In this document: positions 52,132-62,460 of the stretch, in pieces
Layout of the letters: every line of letters starts with the position of its first letter
Numbering within the stretch: position 1 is the stretch's first letter
Assembly (NCBI RefSeq): GCF_000002875.2
Contig: NC_009417.2
Span: 353,929-417,928 of the forward strand
DNA: 64,000 nucleotides
Direction of reading: 5' to 3'
Source of the DNA: Leishmania infantum JPCM5
Lineage: Eukaryota; Euglenozoa; Kinetoplastea; Trypanosomatida; Trypanosomatidae
Position numbers and translations under genes: made by a program
The notes under the pieces: generated by a model
What the model was told of the DNA's origin: nothing
Seen by the model: the letters and a program-made list of their open reading frames with translations, nothing else
Databases searched by the model: none

Positions 52132-55017
52132 ATGAAGAGCGCGTCACCGGGTCCAGATAGGTCCCCTGCAGCCTCACTGTCGAATACATCGACGCCGGCC
52201 GTTGCTGGCAGCACTGCTGGCACATCGAGGCCGTCAGCGTCACATGAGATACAGACGGAGCCGCGGTACATAAGGCTCCCAGACGCACTCTACGCCCTGC
52301 GCCGCCGCTACCCCTCTGTTACGGAAAGCGTTTTTCTCGAATGCACGCGCTGCCATCAGTGGGTGGCGGTGCCCGTTTTGCGTGAAATTCCGAACGAAAT
52401 AGCCACTGCTGCCGTGTCGCGCAGTGCGCTGGGATTGGATTCGATAAGCGTCCGCACAGGCTACAGCGGTCCGCTACATCATACGCATCAAGACGCCTTG
52501 CGCCGACGTGAGGAGCTCGCGAATGACGCCGCCGTCCCGCAGTGGCGGTCAAGGCGACTCCAGGAGAAGCACAGCCACCTCTCGAGAGGCGACGCCAACC
52601 ACAACGGCGAAGCGCATGGTGACGTCAGTAGGGCGGCGACAGCGACCCCTCAGCAGGCCTTCTTCGAGTCCATCCTGCAACACCTGCGATGCAGCCGGCG
52701 CCCGTCACAGGAGGGTGCGGAGGACTCGGCGATGGAAGCTTCTGAGAGCGCGCGCCAGAGGAGTCGACGGCACACGCCTCTCTACATTCCGAACCCTGAT
52801 ACGTTCATTTGCGCCGGGTGGCAGTGCGCCTGGGACGCGGACGCGCTTGCCGACCTTCGGCGAGACTGGCTGCAGACCATCTATCGCGCTCTTCCGATGC
52901 CTCCCGTTTGCGAAGAGAGCATGGCCCTCTCCTCTGGCGCCTCCTCCTCCTCCCCCTCCCTCCCAACCTCCCCGGCTGTCTCTTTCATAGAGGCGCTGCG
53001 GCAGCGAAAGGCAGCGCTGAACGAGACCCTCGCACTGGAGCTCGATGTGGGGCGGAGCCGACGCTGGGGACGCGGCGTTGGCCAGCGGGCGGGCCGCTCT
53101 GAACACAACTTGGAGATCCAGGATAGCCTGCCGGCTCTCTCGCTGCCCGGCTGCGCCGCGGAGAGTGACACGGAGCTCTCTCGGATGCAGGGGTCGTGGG
53201 TGAGGGCGGCCGCTCTGCACCTGCTCCGCAACAGCGGCAGCGCTGCTGAAGGCTGCCTTGTGACACCCGTTGCCGGGGACGACGAAGAGGCCGAAACGCC
53301 GCACCACCGTCATTCCAGCGTGGAGGAAGACAGCCAGGAGAACGTGCTCTCCGCGTACTGCTGGGCGGTGTGCGACGCATGTGGCAAGCTCCGTCGCGTC
53401 GCGCAGCCCTTCCCTGGTGGTGCCCCCTTTGTGTGCGCCATGGCGGTGACAACGTCCTCGTCCTGTCGCGCAGCCCGCGGCAGCAACGCTCCGCATTGTG
53501 AAGCAGCGTCTGGACTTGACCAGGCATGCACTGTGTCGGAGGTGGAAGGGCTTCTGCAGTGCAACATGAAGCTGTGCGAGGCAGAACTCATCTACGCCGC
53601 CCTCTCATCCCCTTTCCTGCCGTACCCTCTCAGGGCACAGCTGTCCGCGCTCGGCCGGCGACAGACCTGTTTCAAGGGTCCGCCGGAGCCGGCGAAGCGA
53701 CTGAGCAGGGCTGATGTGTCGCGCGTTTTGCTTTCTGAGCCGCTACTGCGGACGATCCAGTCCAGCGTACGGGAGTCCGTGACGAAGGGGGACTTCCACC
53801 CCACCGCCTACCAGAGACGCCGCGGCTCCGGCGCCGCAGCCACCGCCACCCCAGCCCCGGTGAAGCCGCGTCGCAAGGCCTCAACATCGGAACTCGACGA
53901 CGCTGATGCCCAGCTGGCAGAGGAGGAGCTCTTTCTTTACCGCTCACTCCCCATATTGCGCGAGCTTGCCCGCTCCATCAAGGCGCGGAGCATCAGCGCC
54001 TTTGTGCGGCAGCTGCAGCTCACACCCGCGCAGATCCAGGCGAAGCGTGAGGCGGTGATGCTGACCTCCTTCCTCAGTAATCACCAGCACACGCCCACGA
54101 CAGGCAGCGACAGCGGCACCGAAAAACGGAAACCCGCGGCGGTGATCGCCACAACGAGCGAAGCGGAGAGGACGAGCGCGGAAGTGAAGGTAGAGGAAGG
54201 AGACACGTCGAGCACCGAGCCTGCGGAGCGCTTGCCACCACGGCCAACCCGCACGCGGACGAGAGCACCACCAGCGGTGCAAGAGAATGCGCCAGCGCCG
54301 GCAGTGGTGAAGAAGGAACCTATGAAAATGCAAGCTGCCAGCGGCAGCGACATTGCCACGCCTCAACCGGTGGGGGAGCCGACACCAGCCTGGACAAGAG
54401 GGAAGCCACCCCAAGAAGCAGGACCGCGGGCTTCGGAACGCCAGGAAGGTCTCGCATATGAAGCTGCGCCGCAGCAGCCCGCCCTTGGTGCCCCTCGAAA
54501 GCGCGGACGAACGCCTCGCCAGAGGCCAGGAGAGCCCTCAAGGCCGGTAGTCCCTGGGTCCCAGGCAACCGCGGAGGCGACGGGAGTCGTTACAGGTGTC
54601 GGCACGGCATCCCTTCGCCGTCGCCGGCAGCGCTGCGAGAACGTGCCACTGAAAGAGGCAAAGACAGCAAAGAGTAGTGTGGCCACTGCAGGCAAGGCGG
54701 AGACAGTGGGAAACGTCGCAAGATCACCAGCATCACCGCGGCGTGGGCGACCGCATGGGCGGCCACCAGGAAGCGGCTCAGCAGGGCGGAAGCGCAGCCA
54801 AGGTGCCCACGACGAGGACGCGGAAGCGAAGGCTGAGAATGGCAACAAGTGGGAGGTGGTGCATTGGGTTCAGTGTGACCTGTGCAGCAAGTGGCGCATC
54901 GTGCCGCACCGCGTGCCGGCCAAAGTTAAGTTCTGGGAGTGCAAGATGCGCTATGACGAGCAGCGCGGCCGGGCGACCACCTGCGACGACCCAGACGACG
55001 CCGAGCTCGCCGCGTGA
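52132..55017 (+). CDS. CW-type zinc finger protein, up to three CW modules
   Basis: CW domains bind H3 tails methylated on Lys4. In this 961 aa protein the extreme C-terminus is a textbook CW: HWVQCDLCSKWR with C915 and C918, W912 and W921, then FWEC (C937) and C951. A second, weaker module has WAVCDACGKLRR (C414, C417) followed by C435 and C445. A third, possibly split, has ECTRCHQW (C71, C74) and, after ~150 residues of insertion, FICAGWQCAW (C227, C232). An AT-hook-like RRGRPHGRPPG lies near 870. Most of the rest is Ser/Arg/Pro/Glu-rich and likely disordered. A nuclear chromatin role is inferred. The start is the first ATG after a very clear acceptor. Confidence 0.85.
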   Translation: MKSASPGPDRSPAASLSNTSTPAVAGSTAGTSRPSASHEIQTEPRYIRLPDALYALRRRYPSVTESVFLECTRCHQWVAVPVLREIPNEIATAAVSRSALGLDSISVRTGYSGPLHHTHQDALRRREELANDAAVPQWRSRRLQEKHSHLSRGDANHNGEAHGDVSRAATATPQQAFFESILQHLRCSRRPSQEGAEDSAMEASESARQRSRRHTPLYIPNPDTFICAGWQCAWDADALADLRRDWLQTIYRALPMPPVCEESMALSSGASSSSPSLPTSPAVSFIEALRQRKAALNETLALELDVGRSRRWGRGVGQRAGRSEHNLEIQDSLPALSLPGCAAESDTELSRMQGSWVRAAALHLLRNSGSAAEGCLVTPVAGDDEEAETPHHRHSSVEEDSQENVLSAYCWAVCDACGKLRRVAQPFPGGAPFVCAMAVTTSSSCRAARGSNAPHCEAASGLDQACTVSEVEGLLQCNMKLCEAELIYAALSSPFLPYPLRAQLSALGRRQTCFKGPPEPAKRLSRADVSRVLLSEPLLRTIQSSVRESVTKGDFHPTAYQRRRGSGAAATATPAPVKPRRKASTSELDDADAQLAEEELFLYRSLPILRELARSIKARSISAFVRQLQLTPAQIQAKREAVMLTSFLSNHQHTPTTGSDSGTEKRKPAAVIATTSEAERTSAEVKVEEGDTSSTEPAERLPPRPTRTRTRAPPAVQENAPAPAVVKKEPMKMQAASGSDIATPQPVGEPTPAWTRGKPPQEAGPRASERQEGLAYEAAPQQPALGAPRKRGRTPRQRPGEPSRPVVPGSQATAEATGVVTGVGTASLRRRRQRCENVPLKEAKTAKSSVATAGKAETVGNVARSPASPRRGRPHGRPPGSGSAGRKRSQGAHDEDAEAKAENGNKWEVVHWVQCDLCSKWRIVPHRVPAKVKFWECKMRYDEQRGRATTCDDPDDAELAA

Positions 55018-55563
55018 GGCAATGGAACCGCGCACCCGCACGGAGTTGTGTGACGTTATAACCTGCCGCGGCGGTCGCTGTACACCCCAACACTCACCTA
55101 TAACCCATCTGAAAAACAAGCAGAGAAGAGTGGCGTGCACAAGCAAAAAAAAACGCAAGAGTAAGCGGCTTCCATCGCGGGTGTGCTGGCCTCTGGCCGC
55201 GATGTAACGCGCTGGAGCAGCACCGTTTTTTCGCCGCTGCTGTAGAATTACGCGTGGCAGCGAAGTTTTCGTCGCAATACGCTTTGCACCAACGCGCCAC
55301 GCGGATTTGTTGTTTCCTTTTCTGTGGTGTGTCTCTGCGCCTCGCCCCCCCCTGTGCATGTTTCATCCACTCCCTCCCTCTTCCTTTACTACGCTTTTCA
55401 CACGGGCCGATGGCGGGACGCCTCCCCCATTCCACCCCGCACACCAACTGTACTCCTCTTGTCGCTTCCTCTACCTCTTGGATTGCGCGTGTGGTGATGC
55501 ACCTGTCACATTTCATTGTGTTTCTGCGACTCCCATCACTGTCCATTCGCCTCCCTTCGCCTA

Positions 55564-55587
55564 CACACACACACACACACACACACA
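55564..55587. repeat. (CA)n microsatellite
   Basis: About twelve CA units in non-coding DNA. Confidence 0.95.
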
Positions 55588-56198
55588 AAGGTTACTTGAT
55601 ATGAACTCCGCCCTCGTCGCTGTTCTCCCATCCTCCCCCCCCTCTCTCCCTGACGCTTCCACCCTTTTCTCGCCCTCTCTGCGCGCGCGTTGTTGTTGCT
55701 GTGGCCGTTTATTACTATCATTTCTTTGTTGTTGTTCTATAGCGGATTGCTGCAGCGTAGGAGTCGTGTTCTCTTTTCCCTACACCTCCCTCTTCGAAAC
55801 ACACACACACAAGCACCGCCACTCCTTGACGCCGTCTTTTCACACGTGCCACGGGGTGACTGGTGCGGCTTCCCCTCTCCTTCTGTTGTCTCCTCTCTCT
55901 ATCTGTATCTGCATCCGTGTCACTGCCCTGCTGACCCTCTCCCGCCCCCGTCTCGTCCCTACCCCCTCTTTTTGGCCCTCACACCTTCCCTTTTTTATTT
56001 TTGTATCACCGCTCCTCCTCGCTGAACCTCCCTCTTTTCGGTTTCCGGTTCTTGTAAGAAAGGGGGTGTTGCTCAACACCTGCTTTTCAACGAAGCGGTC
56101 CACTGAACGGGGCGTGAAGCAGGACAAGGACGATTGGCCAAGCGGCGACAGGAGAAGGCTGAGTGGAGACGGGAAGAGAGAGGGAGGTGTAGTACGTG

Positions 56199-56237
56199 TC
56201 CTCCATTGCTCTACTTCTCTCGGTGTTTGTTCTTGAG
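56199..56237 (+). promoter_or_regulatory. Candidate trans-splice acceptor for the beta-tent zinc protein gene
   Basis: A T/C tract is followed by AG at 56236-56237. A second, shorter tract with AG at 56310-56311 is nearer to the ATG at 56380. Either could be used. Confidence 0.45.
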
Positions 56238-56379
56238 TTCATTTGCGTGCGACATTTTCTGCCGCTTTTGCGTTCGTGCTTGTGGGTCTGGTGTGTTCCT
56301 TCTCCAACTAGCAGCGACAGCAGGTTAGCCTGCACAGTGCTTCGGGTGTAAAGCACATCATCGTACGTTTTGTAGAGGC

Positions 56380-58731
56380 ATGTCTTCGAATCCTGGTGCA
56401 ATCGCCGAAAAGGGGACGAGCGCCTCTACTGAGGGAGCATACATTATGTGCTTCGCCTGCTCGCGCTGCGAGTACCCTATCTGCGACAGCAGCACGCTGC
56501 TTCTCCGCAAGGTGCGTCAGGGGCCGAGTGAGTACGCCTTTCACTACAACCTGGACGGGCTACTCGACCTCGAGGATGTGCAAGTACCATGCTATAGCGC
56601 GGTTGAGGTCGTACACACTTCGGCAGTAGTATCCGAGTCTCTCATGAAGTTTCCAATGCCGCCTGCTGCGCTGGTGGTGGCCCTCGAGTCCATCGTGCAA
56701 TCTCGCAAACACTGGATCCAGCAGCGTCAGAGCATGAATGCCCGACTGCACGAGCGCGGCGTCGCGGCGCTGCCCGCAACAAGCGCGGAAACCTCGATAG
56801 AAGCGGTCACAAGCGGCACGGCCTCGTCAGTTGAGGGCGCGCGGTCCACGCCTTCTGACGTGAGCAGGGGTGCAGACGCCGCCCCGGTGGCTGCAGCCAC
56901 CACAGCAGCGAGCAGCGCTCCCATTGTGCGTCGCTACGGGGACACGGCAGAGAGCCGTATCGACCTTGTGTGCGTCAAGGACAGCGTGCTCGCGGGCGGG
57001 GTGCAGGAGTGCACGAAGGACCGCAGTGCAGTGGCCACCACCGTAGTCAGCCCGGAGGACCAGGGCGCTGAAGATGGAGCAGAATCTGCCGCCCATCGCG
57101 AGGACGGAGAAGTAGTGAGATCGGCCTTGGCGACTGCGCCAGCGGTAATCCGCGACGCGAGCTTCGCCAACATCCAGGCAGACGTCATGAAGGCGGCCAC
57201 TGCCGCCGCTGCCGAGACGAGTTGGACCTCACCTGGCAACTTTCGCCTCCGTGAAGCATTCATCGACGTGAGCCGCTCGACACTGTCATCACGCGCGCCA
57301 TGGTTCCAGGACTACAAATGCGTGAGCCGGGTGCAATGCCCAGACTGTCACCAACCGCTAGGCTTTGTGTTCTGCGTCTCGGACTCAAAAAAACAGCAGC
57401 AGCAGCAGCGCTCCTCAAGTGAAGCTGCGGGGCCGCTTGAGGCGACGCTGCAGACGCAGGGGGTGAAGCGTCCAGCCACATCGGAGGCAGATGAGACGGG
57501 CAGCATCGACGACGCTGACACCCCACCAGACGCCGTCGCTGTCCAACGCAGTAGCGCTGACCCAGCCACCGCCCCAGTGACAGAAGTAACGCAGCTGCCG
57601 CATGCGAAGAAGACACGAAATGAAAAAGATGCACAGGCAGCGGCGTCGGCCAGTACGCGGCACACGTGGCAGGAAGCGCGGCTCCACCGGCAACGCAACG
57701 GCGCTGAAGAATGCCAGGGAAGAGGTGGCAATGAGGCGGAGGACAAGGGGGACGGGGTGCAAGGCGGCGCGGACGAGGCTGACGAAGACGACGCGGAGGC
57801 AGCCCCCGATCGATTTGTCGGACTCGAACTGAAGCGTATTGTCCAGCGCCAATGGACACTGAGCATCTTTCACGAACGCTACAGCAAGTCGCGTCAGCTG
57901 CAAACGTTTCGGGAGCTTTTTCCCGAAGCCGAGGAGCTGCAGAGCTTGTACAGCCGCCTGCTGGGCCTCCGCACCCAGACGGAGCTTTACAGCAGTCTGC
58001 TACGCCGACACAAGGAGCAGAACGATGTTCAGATGGCACTCTTGATGAGCAACAAGGATCGCATGCACACGTACGATGAGAAGGTCAAGACAATGCAGCA
58101 GATCATTGAGGCGCAGCGGGCACAGATCGCCATGCAGACGCGGCAGATTCGAAACCAGGAGGAGCTCGTGCAGAGCCACCGGCGGCAGTTTGCCACACAG
58201 AAGCGGCAGATGGATGTAGAGCAGCTCCTGCTCGTGCAGCAGAGCAAAACGATCGAGTCGCAGAAGGAGCAGTTACGCTTGCTGAAGAACCACTTCCAGG
58301 CGACACGGCCTGAGGTTTTGCTGGACGCGCGGCTGAGAGGCAGTCCTTGCCCACCGCCCTTGCTGAGCCGCGGCCCACCCAGTGGCACCGGCGGTGTCGA
58401 ATCGTGGCAGTCTGGCGACGCGACTGCGCCGCTTCGACAGCTTTCCGCGAGAGATCGGTACCGCGAAGAGGCAGAGCACGATTGGACTGACGCAGAGGAG
58501 GAGGAGGCGGAGGAGGGGGGTGGAGAGGGCGATGAGCGGATTCAAAAGACTGTGGCGCCCTCGGCGAGCCTCTCTGTCGCGCCTTTGGAGACACCGCCGG
58601 CGCACCTCTGCGGCGTGCCCACATCCTCCGCGTCTCGCCACGGAGTCACTCCCTCCGAAAGCGACCAGGCATTGGCTCGCGCATCGCTTCCGCTTTCCTC
58701 GTTCGGTTCCGAAAGAGGAAAAACAACGTAG
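56380..58731 (+). CDS. Coiled-coil protein with split Mis18/Yippee/cereblon-like zinc site
   Basis: The 783 aa protein opens with a Cys-rich segment CFACSRCEYPICDSSTLL (C24, C27, C30). Far downstream a second half reads VQCPDCHQPLGFVFC (C320, C323) after a PWFQDYKC stretch. The spaced CxxC...CxxC(x)LG pattern and a following FVGLELKRIV near 477 recall the beta-tent zinc fold shared by Mis18, Yippee and the cereblon CULT domain. Which branch it belongs to cannot be decided by eye. About 200 Ala/Thr/Ser/Glu-rich residues are inserted between the two halves and ~140 after the second. Residues ~505-650 are a long coiled coil rich in Gln/Arg/Glu. The tail is acidic and disordered. Role unknown; kinetochore, ubiquitin ligase or chromatin functions are all conceivable. 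Confidence 0.75.
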   Translation: MSSNPGAIAEKGTSASTEGAYIMCFACSRCEYPICDSSTLLLRKVRQGPSEYAFHYNLDGLLDLEDVQVPCYSAVEVVHTSAVVSESLMKFPMPPAALVVALESIVQSRKHWIQQRQSMNARLHERGVAALPATSAETSIEAVTSGTASSVEGARSTPSDVSRGADAAPVAAATTAASSAPIVRRYGDTAESRIDLVCVKDSVLAGGVQECTKDRSAVATTVVSPEDQGAEDGAESAAHREDGEVVRSALATAPAVIRDASFANIQADVMKAATAAAAETSWTSPGNFRLREAFIDVSRSTLSSRAPWFQDYKCVSRVQCPDCHQPLGFVFCVSDSKKQQQQQRSSSEAAGPLEATLQTQGVKRPATSEADETGSIDDADTPPDAVAVQRSSADPATAPVTEVTQLPHAKKTRNEKDAQAAASASTRHTWQEARLHRQRNGAEECQGRGGNEAEDKGDGVQGGADEADEDDAEAAPDRFVGLELKRIVQRQWTLSIFHERYSKSRQLQTFRELFPEAEELQSLYSRLLGLRTQTELYSSLLRRHKEQNDVQMALLMSNKDRMHTYDEKVKTMQQIIEAQRAQIAMQTRQIRNQEELVQSHRRQFATQKRQMDVEQLLLVQQSKTIESQKEQLRLLKNHFQATRPEVLLDARLRGSPCPPPLLSRGPPSGTGGVESWQSGDATAPLRQLSARDRYREEAEHDWTDAEEEEAEEGGGEGDERIQKTVAPSASLSVAPLETPPAHLCGVPTSSASRHGVTPSESDQALARASLPLSSFGSERGKTT

Positions 58732-58768
58732 TGCAGGCCTGCTGGCAAGCGTTTGCGGTTGCGATGGA

Positions 58769-58792
58769 TGTGTGTGTGTGTGTGTGTGTGTG
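58769..58792. repeat. (TG)n microsatellite
   Basis: Twelve TG units just after a stop codon. Confidence 0.95.
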
Positions 58793-59363
58793 CCACGCTC
58801 GTTCTCGCCTCAGCGGCGCCTCTCTGCGTCCGATCTAGCCCTCCGTTCTCCCACTATTTAGTGTGCACGACGCCCTCTCTCGCTGCATACAGAGAGCGAC
58901 ACCTTGCAGAAATGAAAAATGGTTACGGTAAGCGCAGTGAAGTACACACGGGGCGACGCGGCACACACATACACGCGTGCACATCACGCAGGATGTCGCC
59001 GATGCCCATGCAACTCTCCTGTCTTTCACTTCGTGATGTCTCTTTCCCGTCAAGTCGCTAAATAGTTCTTTCCACGCCCTCCATCTAACGCGGTGAGGCC
59101 AGAGCACGCGGGAGAAGTATCCTCGCAACGCACACATGGTCGGCTCAGCAACGTCGCCGTTGCGGCACTTGCATGCGGCGTGCTCTGTGCGCCGTTGTGA
59201 TCCATCGAAGCGAATGAAGCGCATCACGCCCAACATGAAACAAGAGAACGAGCTAGACACGCCCTTTCCCATCGCATCTCATCCCCTACTCCGCCTTCCC
59301 CTTTACGCATCTCCCTCCCTCTCTTCCCCGCCACGTCACCCCGAGTCTGTGGCGCCCTCTAGC

Positions 59364-59388
59364 TGTGTGTGTGTGTGTGTGTGTGTGT
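59364..59388. repeat. (TG)n microsatellite
   Basis: About twelve TG units in the 5' region of the following gene. Confidence 0.95.
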
Positions 59389-59652
59389 TCGCGCATACGC
59401 ATTCGTGGCCACCAACCACCTCCTCCACCACCCCCCCCCCTCTCTCTTACTCTAACTGGAATCAACTTTGCGGGGGCTGCCCATCTCGGCCACCACCACC
59501 CCTTTCAACACGAAATTCTTTTCTTGTGGCTGTTCGCTTCTGTAGGTGAAAGGCGTACTCTTTGGCGGCGCCACACTACCCCGCACGTGGCTCTTAATCG
59601 GCTGCTGCACAGCGTGTCTTGTGGAGCAGTTTCCAGGGGCTGGGCATCGCAC

Positions 59653-59681
59653 GCTTCCCTCCTTGTTTTCCTGTCGCATAG
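59653..59681 (+). promoter_or_regulatory. Candidate trans-splice acceptor for the short coiled-coil gene
   Basis: A T/C tract ends in AG at 59680-59681, only 14 bases before the ATG at 59695. It supports this ATG and excludes the 110-codon open extension upstream. Confidence 0.6.
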
Positions 59682-59694
59682 AAGAATAGTAAAA

Positions 59695-60696
59695 ATGAGC
59701 ACTCCTGGAACCAACTCGTCTGCCTCTGCGAAGGCGTCAAGTCCTATCGTGCACCGAGATCGCAGAGGGGCGTCAGCGGGCGATGGCAAACCACTTTCCG
59801 CAAATGATCCGCCGCAGCAATCGGCGGCGTTTGGGTCTGTCTCGCCGCTGCCGCCGAAGCTGAGCACTGCAGCTTCTGCTGCCACAACCGCTTCGGCACC
59901 CGCCTCGCCATCTCCTGAAATGGACAACCTGGAGTGTCAGTCGAAGGACTTCCTCATCCAACGCGTGCAAGCGCTGGAGCGGCAGCTGAAGATACGCAAC
60001 AGCGACTGCGCGCGCCTGCTAGAGGAGCGCCAGCAACTGCTTCCGCTCAAAGAGAAGTGCGAGTCGCAGAGAGAGATGATATTGGCGCTGCGCGATCAAC
60101 TGAACTTGGCACAGGCACAACACGAGTCCGTCATCGACGCATTGGAGGAGATGAAGCGCCAGCAGCGCGACAAAGAGCACCGCGAGCGCGTGGCCCACGC
60201 TGAGCGAGTCATCTATGGCGCTAGTGCCGCCCCGAAGGCTACAGCTGGCGGCACGAATAGGCCCGAAACCTCTAGCTCGCCCGCCACCAACGCGGCGCCC
60301 AGCTACAAGCCCGCTTCGGCGCTGAGAGCCAACAACCCGGCGCGGCGTGCTCCTGGGGGGACGGTGGTAAACACCTCGTCCGGGCCACAAATAATTTACG
60401 ACAGCTCCGATATCTCCTCCGTTGGCTTCACCAAGAATGCAAAGCTGCCGTACGACTTCCTGGGTGGGCCTGGAGCGCAGCTACAGTATCTCGCTCCGTC
60501 CCGCGGAAGCGCGGGCAAGGAGGCTGGAGAGCAGCCGGAAGGCGGCTTTGACGCTTCGGATGATGCGCAGGTGCGCCGCACCATGGCGGCGGCGGCGGAG
60601 GCGATTGAGTTGGATGCCAAGCACGCAGAGATGGAGGAAAAGGAGCACAGGGCACTACTGGAGCGCCTAAAGGCGCTGCGTGAAGGACACAAGTAA
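59695..60696 (+). CDS. Hypothetical short coiled-coil protein
   Basis: The 333 aa protein has no recognised domain. The first ~75 residues are Ser/Ala/Pro-rich. Residues about 83-175 form a continuous predicted coiled coil (for example DFLIQRVQALERQLKIRNSD). A Thr/Asn/Pro linker follows, then a short ordered-looking stretch (PQIIYDSSDISSVGFTKN, then LPYDFLG) near 220-250. A charged C-terminal helix ends EEKEHRALLERLKALREGHK. The protein is highly polar with no membrane span. Likely a cytoskeletal or scaffold component, but this is only inferred from architecture. The upstream open extension contains a microsatellite and lacks an ATG. Confidence 0.8.
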   Translation: MSTPGTNSSASAKASSPIVHRDRRGASAGDGKPLSANDPPQQSAAFGSVSPLPPKLSTAASAATTASAPASPSPEMDNLECQSKDFLIQRVQALERQLKIRNSDCARLLEERQQLLPLKEKCESQREMILALRDQLNLAQAQHESVIDALEEMKRQQRDKEHRERVAHAERVIYGASAAPKATAGGTNRPETSSSPATNAAPSYKPASALRANNPARRAPGGTVVNTSSGPQIIYDSSDISSVGFTKNAKLPYDFLGGPGAQLQYLAPSRGSAGKEAGEQPEGGFDASDDAQVRRTMAAAAEAIELDAKHAEMEEKEHRALLERLKALREGHK

Positions 60697-61239
60697 TGGA
60701 CGCCACCACCCACTTCCTCTCGCTCCCAACCGCTAGAGGATCCAGCAGCACCTCCGTCAACCCACCCTTCCCCTTGCAGCAATCAAGCAGGAGAAGCCCA
60801 CCACAGCCCGCTGTGCTTTCGGTGTTCAGGGCGAGTACACCCACACTCATGACGTTAGTCGGCTTAGCTGTACCTGATTGTCTGCTGCCTCGCTTTTAGG
60901 CAACGGAAGTGACAAAAGAGAGAGGAGAGAGTCGATAGACTGTGTACAACAGGGGATTATGGAAAGGTGAAAGGGAGTGGTGCAAGCTGAGCGCCCCACA
61001 TCTTCGAAGCGCTTCGCCATTTCGTTTTGTTGCTCGCAGCAGTTGCCGCCCTGGTGTCTCTCTCTATGCCCCTGCGCTCTTTCTTCGTTCTTCCACCTCT
61101 TCTCCTTCGCCCGCTTCATCAAATCCCTTGTGCGCGATGAGCTCGTAGCTATAAGATTCTTATACCGTTTTTTCGGCTCTTGTTGTGGTTGCCTTTCCCT
61201 CTTATTTAGGTTTTGCTAGTGCTTCGCTTGTCGTTGTTG

Positions 61240-61828
61240 CCCTGATGGGGAGGAAGAGGCCTCGCGGCGTGGCATCTTGATTCCGTACCTCCCACTCTCT
61301 CTCGGTGGGAAGAAGCCATGCACTATCCCCTCCCCTATCCCCTGCCAAATGCCGAGCCACCTCTGGCGCTGGCAGGGCGGTGCATCGCTGCTGACAGCGG
61401 GCCGCCAGGTCCTGGGCGGCGTGGCGTCCGGGTGATCTGCAGCCGCGAACGCGGGTGTGCACTCTCCACATGATGGGCAGAGTGTCCGCGTGACTCGAAC
61501 GCATCCCACCCATCCACCCCTCCCCGCCCCCGGCCCTCGCACGGCCCACTGGTGTGGGGAGGCCTGAGCCGCCCCGAGGAGAGGGGGTGGGGGTAGGCTG
61601 CACCAGGGGGTGGCAGCCGGCACAGCGGGGGAGCGGCTGTGAGGCGACCTGCGAGGCGGTGGGTGAGCGGGTAGAGCTGGAGGGCGGGGGCCGTGCCCCA
61701 TATGACCGAGTCGGCGCATCTGGTGCGATGCGTGCGTGCAGCTCCTCCACACCGCAAGATGAGCCTGAAGAGGGGGCGGGTTTAGTGGACTGGAACTCGT
61801 ATGGCAGAGAATAGCCACGATGAGAGAA
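61240..61828 (+). mobile_element. SIDER2-like degenerate retroposon, copy D
   Basis: Sense-oriented copy in the probable 3' UTR of the coiled-coil gene. The part from 61318 to 61738 is about 99% identical to copy A (3880-4300), far closer than to copies B and C. The 5' hallmark is weaker (CCCTGATGGGG). The 3' part has a different sequence and a deletion relative to copies B and C before the shared TATGGCAGAGAAT end. Confidence 0.8.
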
Positions 61829-61927
61829 CGGACGTTTTCTAAACCTCTTTCTTTGGCATCTGCGAGTCTCTCTCTATCTCGGAGCGTGTCTGCGTCCGTC
61901 TCTTTCACGCCTTCTCTTCTTCCTCTT

Positions 61928-61949
61928 CGTCGCTTCCAAGGAAGCGACG
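61928..61949. repeat. Short perfect inverted repeat
   Basis: Ten-base arms CGTCGCTTCC and GGAAGCGACG separated by AA, just after SIDER2 copy D. Confidence 0.85.
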
Positions 61950-61992
61950 TGTTTTCCTGCTCTTTGTTATGGGGTCCTTGTACAATGCTGGC

Positions 61993-62014
61993 TGTGTGTG
62001 TGTGTGTGTGTGTG
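61993..62014. repeat. (TG)n microsatellite
   Basis: About eleven TG units. Confidence 0.95.
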
Positions 62015-62460
62015 CATGCCGGTTCGCTTGCAACTCTCTTTGCTGCTGCGTGCGTCGAGCTCACTCATGCGATCGAGTCTGCGCCGCCCTTGTCCTCGGC
62101 TGATCAGAACGCCCGACAACCTCTCTCATTCATGCTCGTTTACGGTGCGAATGGAAACAGGGTCCAACGAAGGACGTTCTGCATGCATGTACTTTGTCAG
62201 TGTCCTCCCCGTCTCCGAACACACACACACACACACCTACCCGTCCTCTCTGCCCCCCTCCGAGCCCTCCACCCTTGCTACTAAGGCGGAGACAGAACGC
62301 GAGAGAGAGCAATGAGGTGGTGTGACGCACGTGCGGGGTGTTGTGGCGAAGGAAGGGGGAGGGGCATGTGGAGATGACGCACACGTTAAAGGTGGTCTCT
62401 TTTCGTTTGCTTTGGCTTTTGGCTTCCTTCCTCCCGCGTTCGCCTGCTGAAGGCGAGGCA

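Larger units (their letters stand above)
55018..56379 (+). other. Intergenic/UTR stretch
   Basis: No gene seen. (CA)n at 55564-55587 and dense T/C tracts from 55600 to 56030. Confidence 0.8.
58732..59694 (+). other. Intergenic/UTR stretch
   Basis: No gene seen. (TG)n at 58769-58792 and 59364-59388, plus T/C tracts that end in the next gene's acceptor. Confidence 0.8.
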
